From assembly GCF_001402915.1 (NCBI RefSeq), contig NZ_CP012945.1:2581501-2645500 (forward strand): a stretch of DNA of 64,000 nt, in the 5' to 3' direction. A model generated the notes under the pieces. It ran no database searches, was not told where the DNA came from, and saw only the letters and a list, made by a program, of their open reading frames with translations. This DNA is from Devosia sp. A16 (GTDB lineage Bacteria > Pseudomonadota > Alphaproteobacteria > Rhizobiales > Devosiaceae). A program made the position numbers and the translations under genes. This document shows positions 34,608 through 44,488 of this stretch, in pieces; the first letter of the stretch is position 1, and every line of letters begins with the position of its first letter.

Positions 34608-35351
34608 ATGGCCCTCAGTCAAGACCAAGCTAACAGCATGCGCAATTCGGCAACACAGCCGGTGGTCGATGCTGCAGGCGTCACCTACACGCTGGAGGTT
34701 GCAGGCCACCCACTGCACATCCTCAAGAACGTGTCGCTGCGGGTCGAAGCATCGGAGGTGGCGGCGATCGTCGGCCCCTCGGGCAGCGGCAAGACCTCGT
34801 TGCTGATGCTGCTGGCGGGGTTGGAGCGCGCCACCTCCGGCCGCGTCGTCGTTGCCGGGCAGGACCTCGCCGGGCTGAGCGAGGACGACCTGGCGGTGTT
34901 TCGCCGCCATAACCTCGGCATCGTGTTCCAGAGCTTTCACCTGATCCCCTCGCTCACCGCGCTCGACAATGTCGGCCTGGCGCTCGAGATCGCCTCGCCC
35001 GACCTGTCGCTGGCGCAGACGCGCGAGGCCGCCGCCGCGGCGCTCGAGGCGGTCGGCCTTGGCGGCCGGTTGCATCATCGACCGGCGGCTCTGTCGGGCG
35101 GCGAGCAGCAGCGCGTCGGCCTGGCGCGCGCCATGATCGCCAAGCCGCGCCTGCTGCTGGCGGACGAGCCGACCGGCAATCTCGACCAGGAAACCGGCGC
35201 CGTGGTGGTCGAGCTGATGTTCGATCTGGCCCGCAAGCAGGGCACCGCCGTGGTGCTGATCACCCATGACCCATCGCTGGCGGCGCGCGCCGACCGGGTG
35301 TTCACCATGACATCCGGCGAGCTGGTCGAAACCCGTTCGGTTGCCGCCTGA
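34608..35351 (+). CDS. ABC transporter ATP-binding protein, LolD/YbbA type
   Basis: A 247-residue ATPase with Walker A GPSGSGKTS, Q-loop VFQSFHLIP, signature LSGGEQQR, Walker B LLLADEPTGNLD and switch His ITHDPSLAA. The pattern belongs to the MacB/LolD/YbbA group that drives FtsX-like permeases. ATG at 34608 is used; the start is uncertain because another ATG lies ten codons downstream. Its TGA overlaps the ATG of the permease gene, so they form one complex. The likely role is envelope lipid or lipoprotein handling. Confidence 0.9.
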   Translation: MALSQDQANSMRNSATQPVVDAAGVTYTLEVAGHPLHILKNVSLRVEASEVAAIVGPSGSGKTSLLMLLAGLERATSGRVVVAGQDLAGLSEDDLAVFRRHNLGIVFQSFHLIPSLTALDNVGLALEIASPDLSLAQTREAAAAALEAVGLGGRLHHRPAALSGGEQQRVGLARAMIAKPRLLLADEPTGNLDQETGAVVVELMFDLARKQGTAVVLITHDPSLAARADRVFTMTSGELVETRSVAA

Positions 35352-37897
35352 TGCGCGCAGCGCTCGCGGCAATCCGCATCGGCCTGCTCGATATGCGCGG
35401 CGATCTGCGCCGCTTCGGCCTGCTCATCATCTGCCTCGCGGTCGGCACCGCGCTCATCGCCGGCGTCAGCTCGGTCGGTGCCAGCATCCGCCAGGCGGTG
35501 GAGGAGAACGCCGCGGTGCTGATGGGGGGCGATGTCGAACTGTCGCGCGCCGACCGGCAGGCCACTGCCGAGGAACTGGCGGTGATCTCGCGCTTCGGCC
35601 GCGTCTCCTATGTCGTCGATACCAATGTGAGCGCCGAGGCGGGCGAGGCCAGCGCTTTCGTCGACCTGATCTCGGTGGGCGACACCTATCCCTTGCTCGG
35701 CGCGGTCGGCAGCCCCGAGTTGCCGCCGGGCGAGACGCCGTTTGCCTTCCTCTCCTATCGCGACGGCCGCTTCGGCGCGCTGGTCAACCCGCTGATGCTC
35801 GACCAGCTCGGCATCCGGGTGGGCGATACGCTCGAGATCGGCGGCACCGAGTTCGAGGCGCGCGGCGCGCTCGGCAGCTTGCCCGACGCCGCGGTCCGGG
35901 GCTTCCGCCTCGGCCTGCCGGTGGTGATCACCACCGAGGCGCTGGCGGTGCTCTCCGACCGCACCTCGCCGCTGCCGGGCCTGGGCACCTTCTTCCGCTA
36001 CAAGGTGGTGCTGGCCGAAGGCGATGCCGACACCGGCAAGGCGGCGCTCGAGGCGGCGCTCGCCGACCCCAGCTGGACGGTGCGCTCGGCCCGCGAAGGT
36101 CTGGGGCCGATGGTGCGCTACTACGACCTGTTCATGCGCTTTTTGGTGATCGTCGGGCTCGCCTCGCTGTTGATCGGCGGGGTCAGCGTCTGGACTTCCA
36201 TCTCGGCCTATGTCGCCGAGCGCGCCAATGTCATCGCCGTGTTGCGCAGCATGGGCGCCGGCCGGGCCCGTATCTTCGTGCACTTCTTCTCGCAGATCGC
36301 GGCGCTCGCGGCGATCGGTGTCGGCATCGGGCTGGCCGTCGGCGCCGCGACGGCGCTCCTCGCGCTGCCGATCATCGGCAGGTCGGTGGGCGTCGAACTG
36401 GCGCCGATGCTGCACCTGCAGCCGCTGCTGGTGGCGGCCGGCGTCGGCTTCCTCATCGCCTTCGCCTTCTCCTACCTGCCGCTGCAGCAGGCTCAGACCA
36501 TCAGCCCGGTGACGCTGTTCCGCTCCAAGGGCCTCGCGGCGCCGCCGATCGACTGGGGCGGACTGATCTTTTCCTCCCGCATCGTGCCGCTGGTGCTGGC
36601 GGCCGCGCTGTTCCTGTGGCTCGCCGTCATCATGACCGGAGACAAGATGCTGGTGGCGGCATTCGCCATCGTCAGCGTGCTGTCGGTGGTGCTGTTCCAG
36701 TTCGGCATCTTCCTCGCCCGCCGTGCCCTGCGCCGCGCTCCCGAGCCGCGCAACCGGGTGCTGCGCTATGCGCTGCGCAATATTGCCAGCCCCGGCTCCA
36801 ACGCCGCATCGGTGGTGGTCTCGGTGGGGCTGGCGCTCGCCATGCTGGTGGTGGTGCTGGTGCTGCAGGTCAACCTCAGGAACGAATACCTGGGCGCCTC
36901 GGTGTTCGATGCCCCCACCCTCGTCGCTTCCGACCTGTTCCCCGACGAGGTGGCCTCGCTGCAGGCGATGAAGGACCAGGGTGGCGACGTGATCGGCTTT
37001 GCCGCGACGCCGATGCTGCGCGGCGCCGTCAGCGCTCTCAACGACACCCCGGTCGCGCAGTTGCAGCCGCGCGGCCCCGAGGCGTCGTTCTTTCTCTCCG
37101 GAGAAATCCCGCTGACCTACCGGCTGGTGCTGCCGACCACCTCCAAACTGGTCGCCGGGCAATGGTGGCCGGCCGATTATCAGGGCCCGCCTCTGGTCTC
37201 GCTGCACCAGAGCCTCAGGGCCGGGCTCGGCATCGATATCGGCGACAAGCTGTCCTTCGCCATCTTTGGTGACACGATAACGGCCGAGGTCGCCAACTTC
37301 CGCGACTACTCCTGGCAGGGCGGCATCGATTTCCTCGCGACCTTCTCGCCAGGGGTGCTCGAATCCTACCCCTCGACCCTGCTCGGGGCGGTCACCGCGG
37401 CGTCGGGGCGCGAGGAGGCGGTGGAGCGCAGCCTCGCCACGGCGTTGCCGGATGTGCGGTTCATCGCCATCGGCGCAACGCTCGAGCAGATCACCCAGGC
37501 GCTGAGCCAGCTGTCGCTGGCGGCTTCGCTGGTCGGGGGCCTCGCCGTCGGCAACGGTCTGCTGGTGCTGGTCGGCAGCCTCGCCACCGGCCGCCGGCAG
37601 CGGCAGGCCGATGCGGTGATTACCAAGGTGCTGGGCGCCAGGCGCTTCGACGTGCTGTCGGTCTCGGTGCTGCACTACGTGCTGCTGGCGGCCTTCGCCG
37701 CGCTGCTGGCAACGCCGCTCGGCATCGGGCTCGCCTGGATCCTGACCATGGTGCTGCTCGATGTCGAGTTCGCGCTCGATGCCTCGACGCTGGCGGCGGT
37801 CGACCTCGGCGCCATCGTCATCACCGGCTTCCTCGGCGCCGCCACCATCTTCGGCGTGCTGTCGCGGCGCTCCGCTGGGTTCCTGCGCGAGCCGTAG
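35351..37897 (+). CDS. FtsX-like ABC transporter permease (YbbP type)
   Basis: An 848-residue membrane protein. It has one N-terminal helix, a large extracytoplasmic domain (about 45-250), four hydrophobic segments from about 255 to 440, a second periplasmic domain (about 500-700), and a final FtsX helix bundle from about 720. This duplicated FtsX layout is that of YbbP. YbbAP systems are thought to extract lysophospholipids or similar molecules from the inner membrane. No unusual substitutions were noted. Confidence 0.9.
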   Translation: MRAALAAIRIGLLDMRGDLRRFGLLIICLAVGTALIAGVSSVGASIRQAVEENAAVLMGGDVELSRADRQATAEELAVISRFGRVSYVVDTNVSAEAGEASAFVDLISVGDTYPLLGAVGSPELPPGETPFAFLSYRDGRFGALVNPLMLDQLGIRVGDTLEIGGTEFEARGALGSLPDAAVRGFRLGLPVVITTEALAVLSDRTSPLPGLGTFFRYKVVLAEGDADTGKAALEAALADPSWTVRSAREGLGPMVRYYDLFMRFLVIVGLASLLIGGVSVWTSISAYVAERANVIAVLRSMGAGRARIFVHFFSQIAALAAIGVGIGLAVGAATALLALPIIGRSVGVELAPMLHLQPLLVAAGVGFLIAFAFSYLPLQQAQTISPVTLFRSKGLAAPPIDWGGLIFSSRIVPLVLAAALFLWLAVIMTGDKMLVAAFAIVSVLSVVLFQFGIFLARRALRRAPEPRNRVLRYALRNIASPGSNAASVVVSVGLALAMLVVVLVLQVNLRNEYLGASVFDAPTLVASDLFPDEVASLQAMKDQGGDVIGFAATPMLRGAVSALNDTPVAQLQPRGPEASFFLSGEIPLTYRLVLPTTSKLVAGQWWPADYQGPPLVSLHQSLRAGLGIDIGDKLSFAIFGDTITAEVANFRDYSWQGGIDFLATFSPGVLESYPSTLLGAVTAASGREEAVERSLATALPDVRFIAIGATLEQITQALSQLSLAASLVGGLAVGNGLLVLVGSLATGRRQRQADAVITKVLGARRFDVLSVSVLHYVLLAAFAALLATPLGIGLAWILTMVLLDVEFALDASTLAAVDLGAIVITGFLGAATIFGVLSRRSAGFLREP

Positions 37898-37903
37898 CGT
37901 ATC

Positions 37904-37985
37904 CAAGGGGAGGGATCGAGGGAAGGTGGTCCGGTGATCACCGATGGCCCCCCTCCTCTCAAGGGAGCAGCAGTACGTCGCGGTG
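37904..37985. repeat. Weak palindromic intergenic repeat
   Basis: AAGGGGAGGGATCGAGGGA and CCCCCCTCCTCTCAAGGGAG form imperfect inverted arms in the gap before the convergent MFS gene. It is a degenerate copy compared with the others. Confidence 0.45.
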
Positions 37986-38085
37986 ACCCACCGGCCGGTC
38001 CCCCAACTCGGTGTCAGCCGGTGGGTCAGGCGAGGCAGCGGATCACTCTCTCGCTGCCTCCGGTTAAACTGTTCGGCGCCAGGTC

Positions 38086-39315
38086 TCACGCCGCGACCGG
38101 CTGCCCGGGCACCTGGTCTCCATCCACATCGTTCTTCTTGGCCGGGAAGGCCAGCGCCAGGGCGGCTGCCGCAAGCCCGATGCCGGCCGAGGCGATATAG
38201 AGCCAATGATAGGTGCCGAACGTATCGTAGAGCCAGCCGCCGCCGACCGGGCCGAACGCCATGCCGATGCTCGAGGTCATGGCCATGCCGCCCAGCACCG
38301 TGCCCATCACCCTGGGGCTGAAATAGTCGCGCGTCAGCACCGAGTAGAGCGGCATCACCCCGCCATAGGCGAGCCCGAGCACCGCCGCCAGCATGTAGAA
38401 CTGCGGCAGTTCGCTCACATAAATGTAGGTGTAGATGCCTACCGCCTGCAGCGCCAAGCCGGCGACGATCACCCGCCGCACGCCCAGCCGGTCGGCCAGC
38501 ACGCCGAAGATCACCCGGCCGAACAGCCCGGCGAGGCCTTCGACGCTGTAGATGCTCGCCGCCGCGAGAGCCGAGGCGCCGCAGATCATGGCGTAGCTGA
38601 CCGTGTGGAAGATCGGCCCGGAATGGGCAGCGCAGCAGAGGAAGAACACCGTGGCCAGGACGATGAACTGCGGCGTGCGCAGCGCCGACCAGGCTTTCGA
38701 GGCCTGCCTCGGCTCAGCCACTGCGTTCGGCGCCGGCTGCGGCTCGGTCACGGTGGGGGCGCGCCGGATCAGCAGCGCCGCCAGTACGATCACGATCAGG
38801 GCGCCGATGGCGATGCTCAGCATGGCGCTGCGCCAGCCATTGGCCTCGATCAGGTAGCTGGCGAAGGGGGTGATCACCATCGGCGCGATGCCGCCGCCGA
38901 TCGACACCAGCGACACCGCGAGGCTGCGGTTCTTGTCGAACCAGCCCAGCGTCGCCGAAATGATCGGCGCGAAATAGGCGCCGCCGGCGGCGCCCACCAG
39001 CCCGCCATAGGCGAACTGGAACACCAGCAGGTCATGCGCCTGGCTGGCGAGCAGCAGGCCCGCCCCCAGCAGCACCGTCGCCATCAGCACCACCGGCCGC
39101 GCGCCGATGCGATCGCTGAGCGTGCCCCACATGAAGCCGGAAATGCCCATGACGATGAAGCCCACCGTCATGGCCGCCGAAATGCCGGCCCGGCTCCAGC
39201 CGGTATCCTCCGCCATCGGCTGCAGATAGACGGGCAGCGCGAACATCGCCCCCATTGCCACGCAGGTGATCAGCGCGCCTGCGGCGACGACCACCCAGCC
39301 ATAATGCCTGCTCAT
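38086..39315 (-). CDS. MFS transporter (OFA/monocarboxylate-like)
   Basis: A 409-residue major facilitator with twelve predicted helices. The loop 2-3 signature reads GTLSDRIGARPVV, and the second half repeats it as GVLADRLGVRRVI. The start YGWVVVAAGALITCVAMG resembles the oxalate/formate or monocarboxylate-porter groups, so a small organic anion is a possible substrate. It is divergent from an HxlR regulator, with two palindromes in the shared gap, so it is probably the regulated target. Confidence 0.88.
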   Translation of the reverse strand: MSRHYGWVVVAAGALITCVAMGAMFALPVYLQPMAEDTGWSRAGISAAMTVGFIVMGISGFMWGTLSDRIGARPVVLMATVLLGAGLLLASQAHDLLVFQFAYGGLVGAAGGAYFAPIISATLGWFDKNRSLAVSLVSIGGGIAPMVITPFASYLIEANGWRSAMLSIAIGALIVIVLAALLIRRAPTVTEPQPAPNAVAEPRQASKAWSALRTPQFIVLATVFFLCCAAHSGPIFHTVSYAMICGASALAAASIYSVEGLAGLFGRVIFGVLADRLGVRRVIVAGLALQAVGIYTYIYVSELPQFYMLAAVLGLAYGGVMPLYSVLTRDYFSPRVMGTVLGGMAMTSSIGMAFGPVGGGWLYDTFGTYHWLYIASAGIGLAAAALALAFPAKKNDVDGDQVPGQPVAA

Positions 39316-39417
39316 TGTTCCGTCCCTCCGGATGTCCTGCCATCTAGACGAGCGGCGGCAGCGACATTCGACAGCGAAGCCGACAAAATATCGGCTTTGA
39401 CGTCCGCGCTACAACTA

Positions 39418-39432
39418 CTTGCAGATTGCAAG
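39418..39432. promoter_or_regulatory. 15-bp palindrome, candidate HxlR operator 1
   Basis: CTTGCA GAT TGCAAG, a perfect 6-3-6 palindrome in the MFS-HxlR divergent gap. A second, related site begins 37 bases downstream. Confidence 0.65.
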
Positions 39433-39454
39433 GTGTATACCCAGATCAAAACTG

Positions 39455-39469
39455 CTTGTAAACTGCAAG
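39455..39469. promoter_or_regulatory. 15-bp palindrome, candidate HxlR operator 2
   Basis: CTTGTAAACTGCAAG matches operator 1 at 12 of 15 positions and keeps the CTTG...CAAG arms. It ends 32 bases before the HxlR start, a position suited to autoregulation. Confidence 0.6.
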
Positions 39470-39501
39470 TGGAACATGCCGACAGGACCAGGAGCCGCCA
39501 C

Positions 39502-39984
39502 GTGGATCGCCGATCCGGATGCCCGATCAATCTCTCCGTCGAAGTGCTCGGCGATCGCTGGAGTCTGGTGGTGCTGCGCGACATCATGTTCGGCAATTTC
39601 CGCACCTATGGCGAGCTGCACGCCAACTCGCTCGAGGGCATCGCCACCAACATCCTCGCCAGCCGGCTGAAGCGGCTGATGGAAGAGGGGCTGGTGACGG
39701 CCTCGGCCGACCCCGCGCATAAGCAGCGCACCATCTACAACCTCACCGAAATGGCGATCGCCCTGGTGCCGGTGATGGCGCAGCTGGGCGCCTGGGGCGC
39801 ACGCTTCCTGCCGGCCAGTCCGGAGCTCTCCGCCCGCGCCATGGCACTGGCGGACGGTGGCGCCGAAATGGCAGAGGCCTTCATGGCCGAGCTGCGTCAC
39901 CTGCACCTGGGCGCCCCAGCGCCGCGCCGCTCGGTCCTCGCCGAGCTCGACGCAGCCTACCAGGCGGCGGGTCAGAAGCCGTAA
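39502..39984 (+). CDS. HxlR-family transcriptional regulator
   Basis: A 160-residue winged-helix regulator. The conserved N-terminal Cys (RRSGCPINLSVEVLGDRWS), the WSLVVLRDIMFG helix and the ILASRLKRLMEEGLV recognition/wing region identify the family. GTG at 39502 is chosen because AGGAG lies eight bases before it and the preceding frame is non-coding. Many HxlR proteins use the conserved Cys to sense electrophiles or oxidants. The last 13 bases overlap the convergent outer-membrane protein gene. Confidence 0.9.
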   Translation: MDRRSGCPINLSVEVLGDRWSLVVLRDIMFGNFRTYGELHANSLEGIATNILASRLKRLMEEGLVTASADPAHKQRTIYNLTEMAIALVPVMAQLGAWGARFLPASPELSARAMALADGGAEMAEAFMAELRHLHLGAPAPRRSVLAELDAAYQAAGQKP

Positions 39985-40664
39985 TTGACGCCGAGCTTGA
40001 CGATGTGGAGGTCCTGCTGCGCGTCAAGCGTACCGGCGGAATAGTCGAGCTCGGAGCCGAGCGACACGAACTCGTATTCGATACCGGCGGTGGCGTTCTC
40101 GCTGAACGCGAATTCGGTGCCGAGCCCCACGGTCCAACCGGTCGCAACCGCATCGGCCGAGACCGCTTGCGGCGCCGGCAGCGGAGCGGTTGGGGTGAGG
40201 GTCGATCGCACCCCGCCGGCCGCCAGCCCGCCCTTGGCGTAGAGCAGCAGCGCGTCGGCCGCATAGCCGACGCGGCCGGTGACGGTGCCCAGCCAATCGA
40301 GGTCGTAGCTGTAGTCGAGGCTGTTCAATCCGTCCGTCGCCGAACCGTTGCCGGCGATCCAGGTTTTGGCGAGATCCGCCTCGGCGCCGAATACCAGCAC
40401 GCCCGCCTAGGCGTTGAACCCGGCCCGCACCCCGGCCAGCCAGCCGCCGGCAGCGAGGTCGAGCGGATCGGCGAGGCCGCTGGGCTCTTCCAGCGTGACC
40501 TCGCCATTGCCGCCGCCGCCGAACAGGCCGGCATAGGCGCCCGACCAGTCGTAGTCGGCTGCGGCGGCAATCGCTTCGGGGTCGTCGACGATCAGATCGG
40601 CCGCGGCAGCCGTGCCGCCTCCGATGCCGAAAACGGCAAGCAGAACAAGCGCAGACATTCGCAT
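39972..40664 (-). pseudogene. Outer-membrane beta-barrel protein gene with in-frame amber codon
   Basis: An Omp25/OmpA-like porin-family barrel of Hyphomicrobiales. A signal peptide (MRMSALVLLAVFGIGGGTAA) is followed by DWSGAYAGLFGG, and the last residues LGVNYGF end in Phe as outer-membrane barrels do. The frame stays open for all 231 codons apart from one TAG at 40407-40409, between VRAGFNA and AGVLVFGAEAD. Homologues usually have Gln (CAG) at that place, so a single C-to-T change explains it. It is probably a recent pseudogene, unless there is a sequencing error or amber readthrough. Confidence 0.8.
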
Positions 40665-40751
40665 GGTGTGGCCCCCATCAGTTCGCGCAGGGGGTAAGCT
40701 AGGGGTGGCTGCGTGATGTGGGCGTCATCTGCCAAGAGGCCCGCGGTGCGG

Positions 40752-40783
40752 TGATCCTCCCCCGCCACGCGGGGGAGGATCAG
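40752..40783. terminator. Strong hairpin between two minus-strand genes
   Basis: GATCCTCCCCCGC CAC GCGGGGGAGGATC is a perfect 13-bp stem without a T tail. It lies 8 bases past the stop of the sorbosone-dehydrogenase-like gene and may stop transcription or be part of the local repeat family (similar stems at 45562 and 58815). Confidence 0.55.
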
Positions 40784-40790
40784 AGGAGCG

Positions 40791-42104
40791 TCAGCCAGCC
40801 GGGCCCTGCGCCCCGGTGACCCGCCAGATCACGTCGCCCACGTCGTCGGCCATCAGCACCGCGCCATCCCTGGCGATCACCACGCCGACGGGGCGGCCAT
40901 AGGACTCCTTCTCGTCGGGCGACAGGAAGCCGGTGAGGATCTCGCGCGGCGTGCCGGTCGGCTTGCCGTTGGCGAACGGCACGAAGGCGAGCTTGTAGCC
41001 CGAGAGCGTCGAGCGGTTCCACGAGCCGTGCTGGCCGATCGCCATGCCGTCGCCGAAGCCGGGGAGAGTGCCTTCGGGCAGCCAGCAGAGGCCGAGCGAG
41101 GCGGTATGCCCGCCCAGTGCGAAATCCGGGGCGATGGCGGTGGCCACCTTGGCCGGATCCTGCGGCACGCGGTCGTCGACGATCTTGCCCCAGTACGAGT
41201 ACGGCCAGCCGTAAAAGCCGCCATCCTTCACCGAGGTCAGGTAATCGGGCGGCGTCTCGTCGCCGATCCCGTCGCGTTCGTTGACCACGGTGAAGAGCTC
41301 GCCGGTGGTCGGCTCGAACGCCAGGCCCACCGGGTTGCGCAACCCGCCGGCGAAGATGCGGTGCTTGCCGGTGGTGAGGTCGAGCTCGAAGATGCAGGCG
41401 CGGCCTTCCTCGGCCGCCATGCCGGAATCGCCAATATTGCTGAGCGAGCCGACCCCGACATAGAGCTTGGTCTGGTCCTTGCTGGCGATCAGGCTCCGCG
41501 TCCAGTGCCCGCCCGGCTTGGTCGACATCAGCTTCCTGCCCGCCGCCGTGATCCGGGTCTCGCCGACCTTGAACGGATAGGCATAGACGCCATCGGTATT
41601 GCCGACATAGAGCGTCTCGCCGATCAGTTGCATGCCGAACGGCTGGTTGAGCCCCTCGAGCAGCGTGTGCTGCTGTTCGGCCACCCCATCGCCGTCGGCG
41701 TCGCGCAGGAGCGTAATGCGGTTGGGGCTCTCGCCCACCGCGGCGGCGCGCCGCATGGTGGTGAAGATTGCATAATCGAACGGCGTCTTGATGCCGCCCG
41801 GCGTGCTCAGCGCCTCGGCCACCAGCACGTCGCCATTGGGCAGCACGTGCATCCAGCGCGGGTGCTTGAGCCTCCTGGCGAAGGCGTTGACCTTGAGGCC
41901 CGCCGCCGCGGTCGGCTTGTGGTCACCCGACCAGCCGCGCGCCGTCGGCATCTTCAGCGTCGGGATCGCCTGTGGGCGTGCCTCGGGGATATTCGGCGTA
42001 TTGCCGTAGATCGGATCGCGTTTCGGCTCGTTGAAGCTGCGCGCCAGGATCGCCCCGGCGCCGATCCAGGCAACCACGCGGGCGTAGATATCGGCAAAGC
42101 TCAT
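40791..42104 (-). CDS. PQQ-type sugar dehydrogenase / L-sorbosone dehydrogenase-like protein
   Basis: A 437-residue six-bladed beta-propeller of the soluble glucose/sorbosone dehydrogenase family. The propeller starts after about 75 residues (RRLKHPRWMHVLPNGDVLVAEA). Family segments include GLNQPFGMQLIG, GGLRNPVGLAFEP, NERDGIGDETPPDYL and GQHGSWNRSTLSGYK. The N terminus has only a short hydrophobic stretch, so export is uncertain. It would oxidise an aldose or sorbosone using PQQ. No PQQ biosynthesis genes are in the window. Confidence 0.85.
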   Translation of the reverse strand: MSFADIYARVVAWIGAGAILARSFNEPKRDPIYGNTPNIPEARPQAIPTLKMPTARGWSGDHKPTAAAGLKVNAFARRLKHPRWMHVLPNGDVLVAEALSTPGGIKTPFDYAIFTTMRRAAAVGESPNRITLLRDADGDGVAEQQHTLLEGLNQPFGMQLIGETLYVGNTDGVYAYPFKVGETRITAAGRKLMSTKPGGHWTRSLIASKDQTKLYVGVGSLSNIGDSGMAAEEGRACIFELDLTTGKHRIFAGGLRNPVGLAFEPTTGELFTVVNERDGIGDETPPDYLTSVKDGGFYGWPYSYWGKIVDDRVPQDPAKVATAIAPDFALGGHTASLGLCWLPEGTLPGFGDGMAIGQHGSWNRSTLSGYKLAFVPFANGKPTGTPREILTGFLSPDEKESYGRPVGVVIARDGAVLMADDVGDVIWRVTGAQGPAG

Positions 42105-42267
42105 GCTGTCCCTCTAGCTGGAGCGGTTTCAGGAAGAGCCGCGAGACTGTTCCGGTTCGAAAGCGCGACCAATTCAAAACTCGATGTCATGCGGTGCGCG
42201 CCATGGCGCGCACCAGACCTGCCGCATTACTTGGCCGGGGCGCTGAGCGCAACCGCCTCGCCCCGGC

Positions 42268-43140
42268 TCACTCGAGGCCGGCGGCCTTGAGGTCGGCCCA
42301 GAGGTTATCCTCAGGCACGTAGCCGATCCACTCCCGCGCCTCTTCGAGGTCCCAGGCCATGCCGGTATTGTTGGACATGCCGGAAACCACGATGTGCGGC
42401 GCCGGCCACTTGCTGGCGTCGGCACGCAGCGCCGCCACCATCAGGCGGTTGTGGTCGCCGTTCGACAGCCACATGTTGCGGTACCATAGCGCATTGCGCC
42501 GGATCATCGCCTCGTCGGTCTCGCCGCGGTCGCCGCCGCCGCTGCCGGCAATGGTGATCGCGAGGTTCTCGCCGCGCTGGCACCAGCCGATGCGGGTCGA
42601 AACCGCGGTGATCCGGCCATTGGTGGCCGCGGCGCGCGCCGCGCACACGCGCTCGCCCAGCGCCTTGGTGGCGCCATAGGCGGAACCCCACTTGTAGCCG
42701 TCGACGTCATAGTACCGGGTGCCGCTGATATGCGGCGTCGACATCCTGAGCTTGCCGTCGGCCGGCAGCGGCGCATCCTTGTAGCCGCCCATGGCGTGGT
42801 TGGACGAAGCGAAGATGAAGCGGCAGGGTTTGGTGCCGCCGCCCGCCTGCTCCAGCAGGTTCGCCGTCATGTCGAACGAGGCCGCCGATTCGGCCCAGCT
42901 CGAGTTGGGCGCCGGGTTGGCCGAGGCGTAGTGCACGATGCCGTCGGCTGCCTGCGCTTCCTTGCGCCAGCGCTCGTCATAGGGGTCGGCGAGGTCGGCC
43001 ACCACCACCCGCGTCTTCTTGCCGGCCGTAAACGGGGCGACGTCGATGGCGACGATCTCCTCCACCCAGTCGGCCGTCTCCAGGTGCTCCCTCAGCTTGC
43101 TGCCCAGGTTTCCGGCGCCCCCGGTAATCACTACCCGCAT
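42268..43140 (-). CDS. NAD-dependent epimerase/dehydratase family protein, possible uronate dehydrogenase
   Basis: A 290-residue extended short-chain dehydrogenase. The nucleotide-binding motif is TGGAGNLGS (residues 6-14), NAD preference is suggested by the Asp in VAIDVAP, and the catalytic pair is YGATK. SSNHAMGG and RIGWCQ resemble uronate dehydrogenases, which oxidise glucuronate or galacturonate to aldaric lactones. The context of uronate-type dehydratases elsewhere in the window makes this plausible, not certain. A sugar-nucleotide epimerase is the alternative. Confidence 0.83.
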   Translation of the reverse strand: MRVVITGGAGNLGSKLREHLETADWVEEIVAIDVAPFTAGKKTRVVVADLADPYDERWRKEAQAADGIVHYASANPAPNSSWAESAASFDMTANLLEQAGGGTKPCRFIFASSNHAMGGYKDAPLPADGKLRMSTPHISGTRYYDVDGYKWGSAYGATKALGERVCAARAAATNGRITAVSTRIGWCQRGENLAITIAGSGGGDRGETDEAMIRRNALWYRNMWLSNGDHNRLMVAALRADASKWPAPHIVVSGMSNNTGMAWDLEEAREWIGYVPEDNLWADLKAAGLE

Positions 43141-43291
43141 AGTCGTTTCTCCCTAGAGCGAGATCAGGAAAGGTTGCAGACCTTTCCGGTGCGATCTCGC
43201 GACCAAACAAAGCTCTTTCCGGGGCTGCCCCCGTTGTCTCGATGTCGCGTATAACACCCCCCGCGTCAGTCGCTACAGTGGAGTGTGCATC

Positions 43292-44269
<978 letters not shown>

Positions 44270-44311
44270 GGCGTTCCGAAGTTGCGAAGCTCGACATATC
44301 GGCTCCATCGT

Positions 44312-44475
44312 CCCCTCGCCGCTGAGGGGAGAGGGTAGTGGAGCTTGGACCGTCAGGTTCGTAGCGAAACTTGGGTGAGGGGTTCAGCTTCTCAGGGAGC
44401 GCTTGTTGCGCCGCTCAACCCCTCAACCGGCGCTGCGCACCACCTTCTCCCCTTAGGGGAGAAGGGAAGGTTGCT
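44312..44475. repeat. Palindromic intergenic repeat (type A, intact copy)
   Basis: An intact counterpart of the repeat split by IS110 copy 2: GCTGAGGGGAGAGGGTAGTG, GGGTGAGGGGTTCAGC, CAACCCCTCAACCGGCGC and CTCCCCTTAGGGGAG follow in the same order. It spans nearly the whole gap between gndA and the convergent membrane protein. Confidence 0.85.
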
Positions 44476-44488
44476 GCATCTCAGTAGG

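Noticed and set aside
35075-38206. A 1043-codon open frame antisense to the YbbP-type permease gene
   Set aside because: Its translation is rich in Arg, Gln, His, Asp and Glu with no domain logic, the typical antisense shadow of a high-GC coding sequence. The plus-strand gene has clear domains.
38206-39501. Long N-terminal extension of the HxlR regulator antisense to the MFS gene
   Set aside because: Composition is that of a shadow. GTG at 39502 with AGGAG gives a complete HxlR protein.
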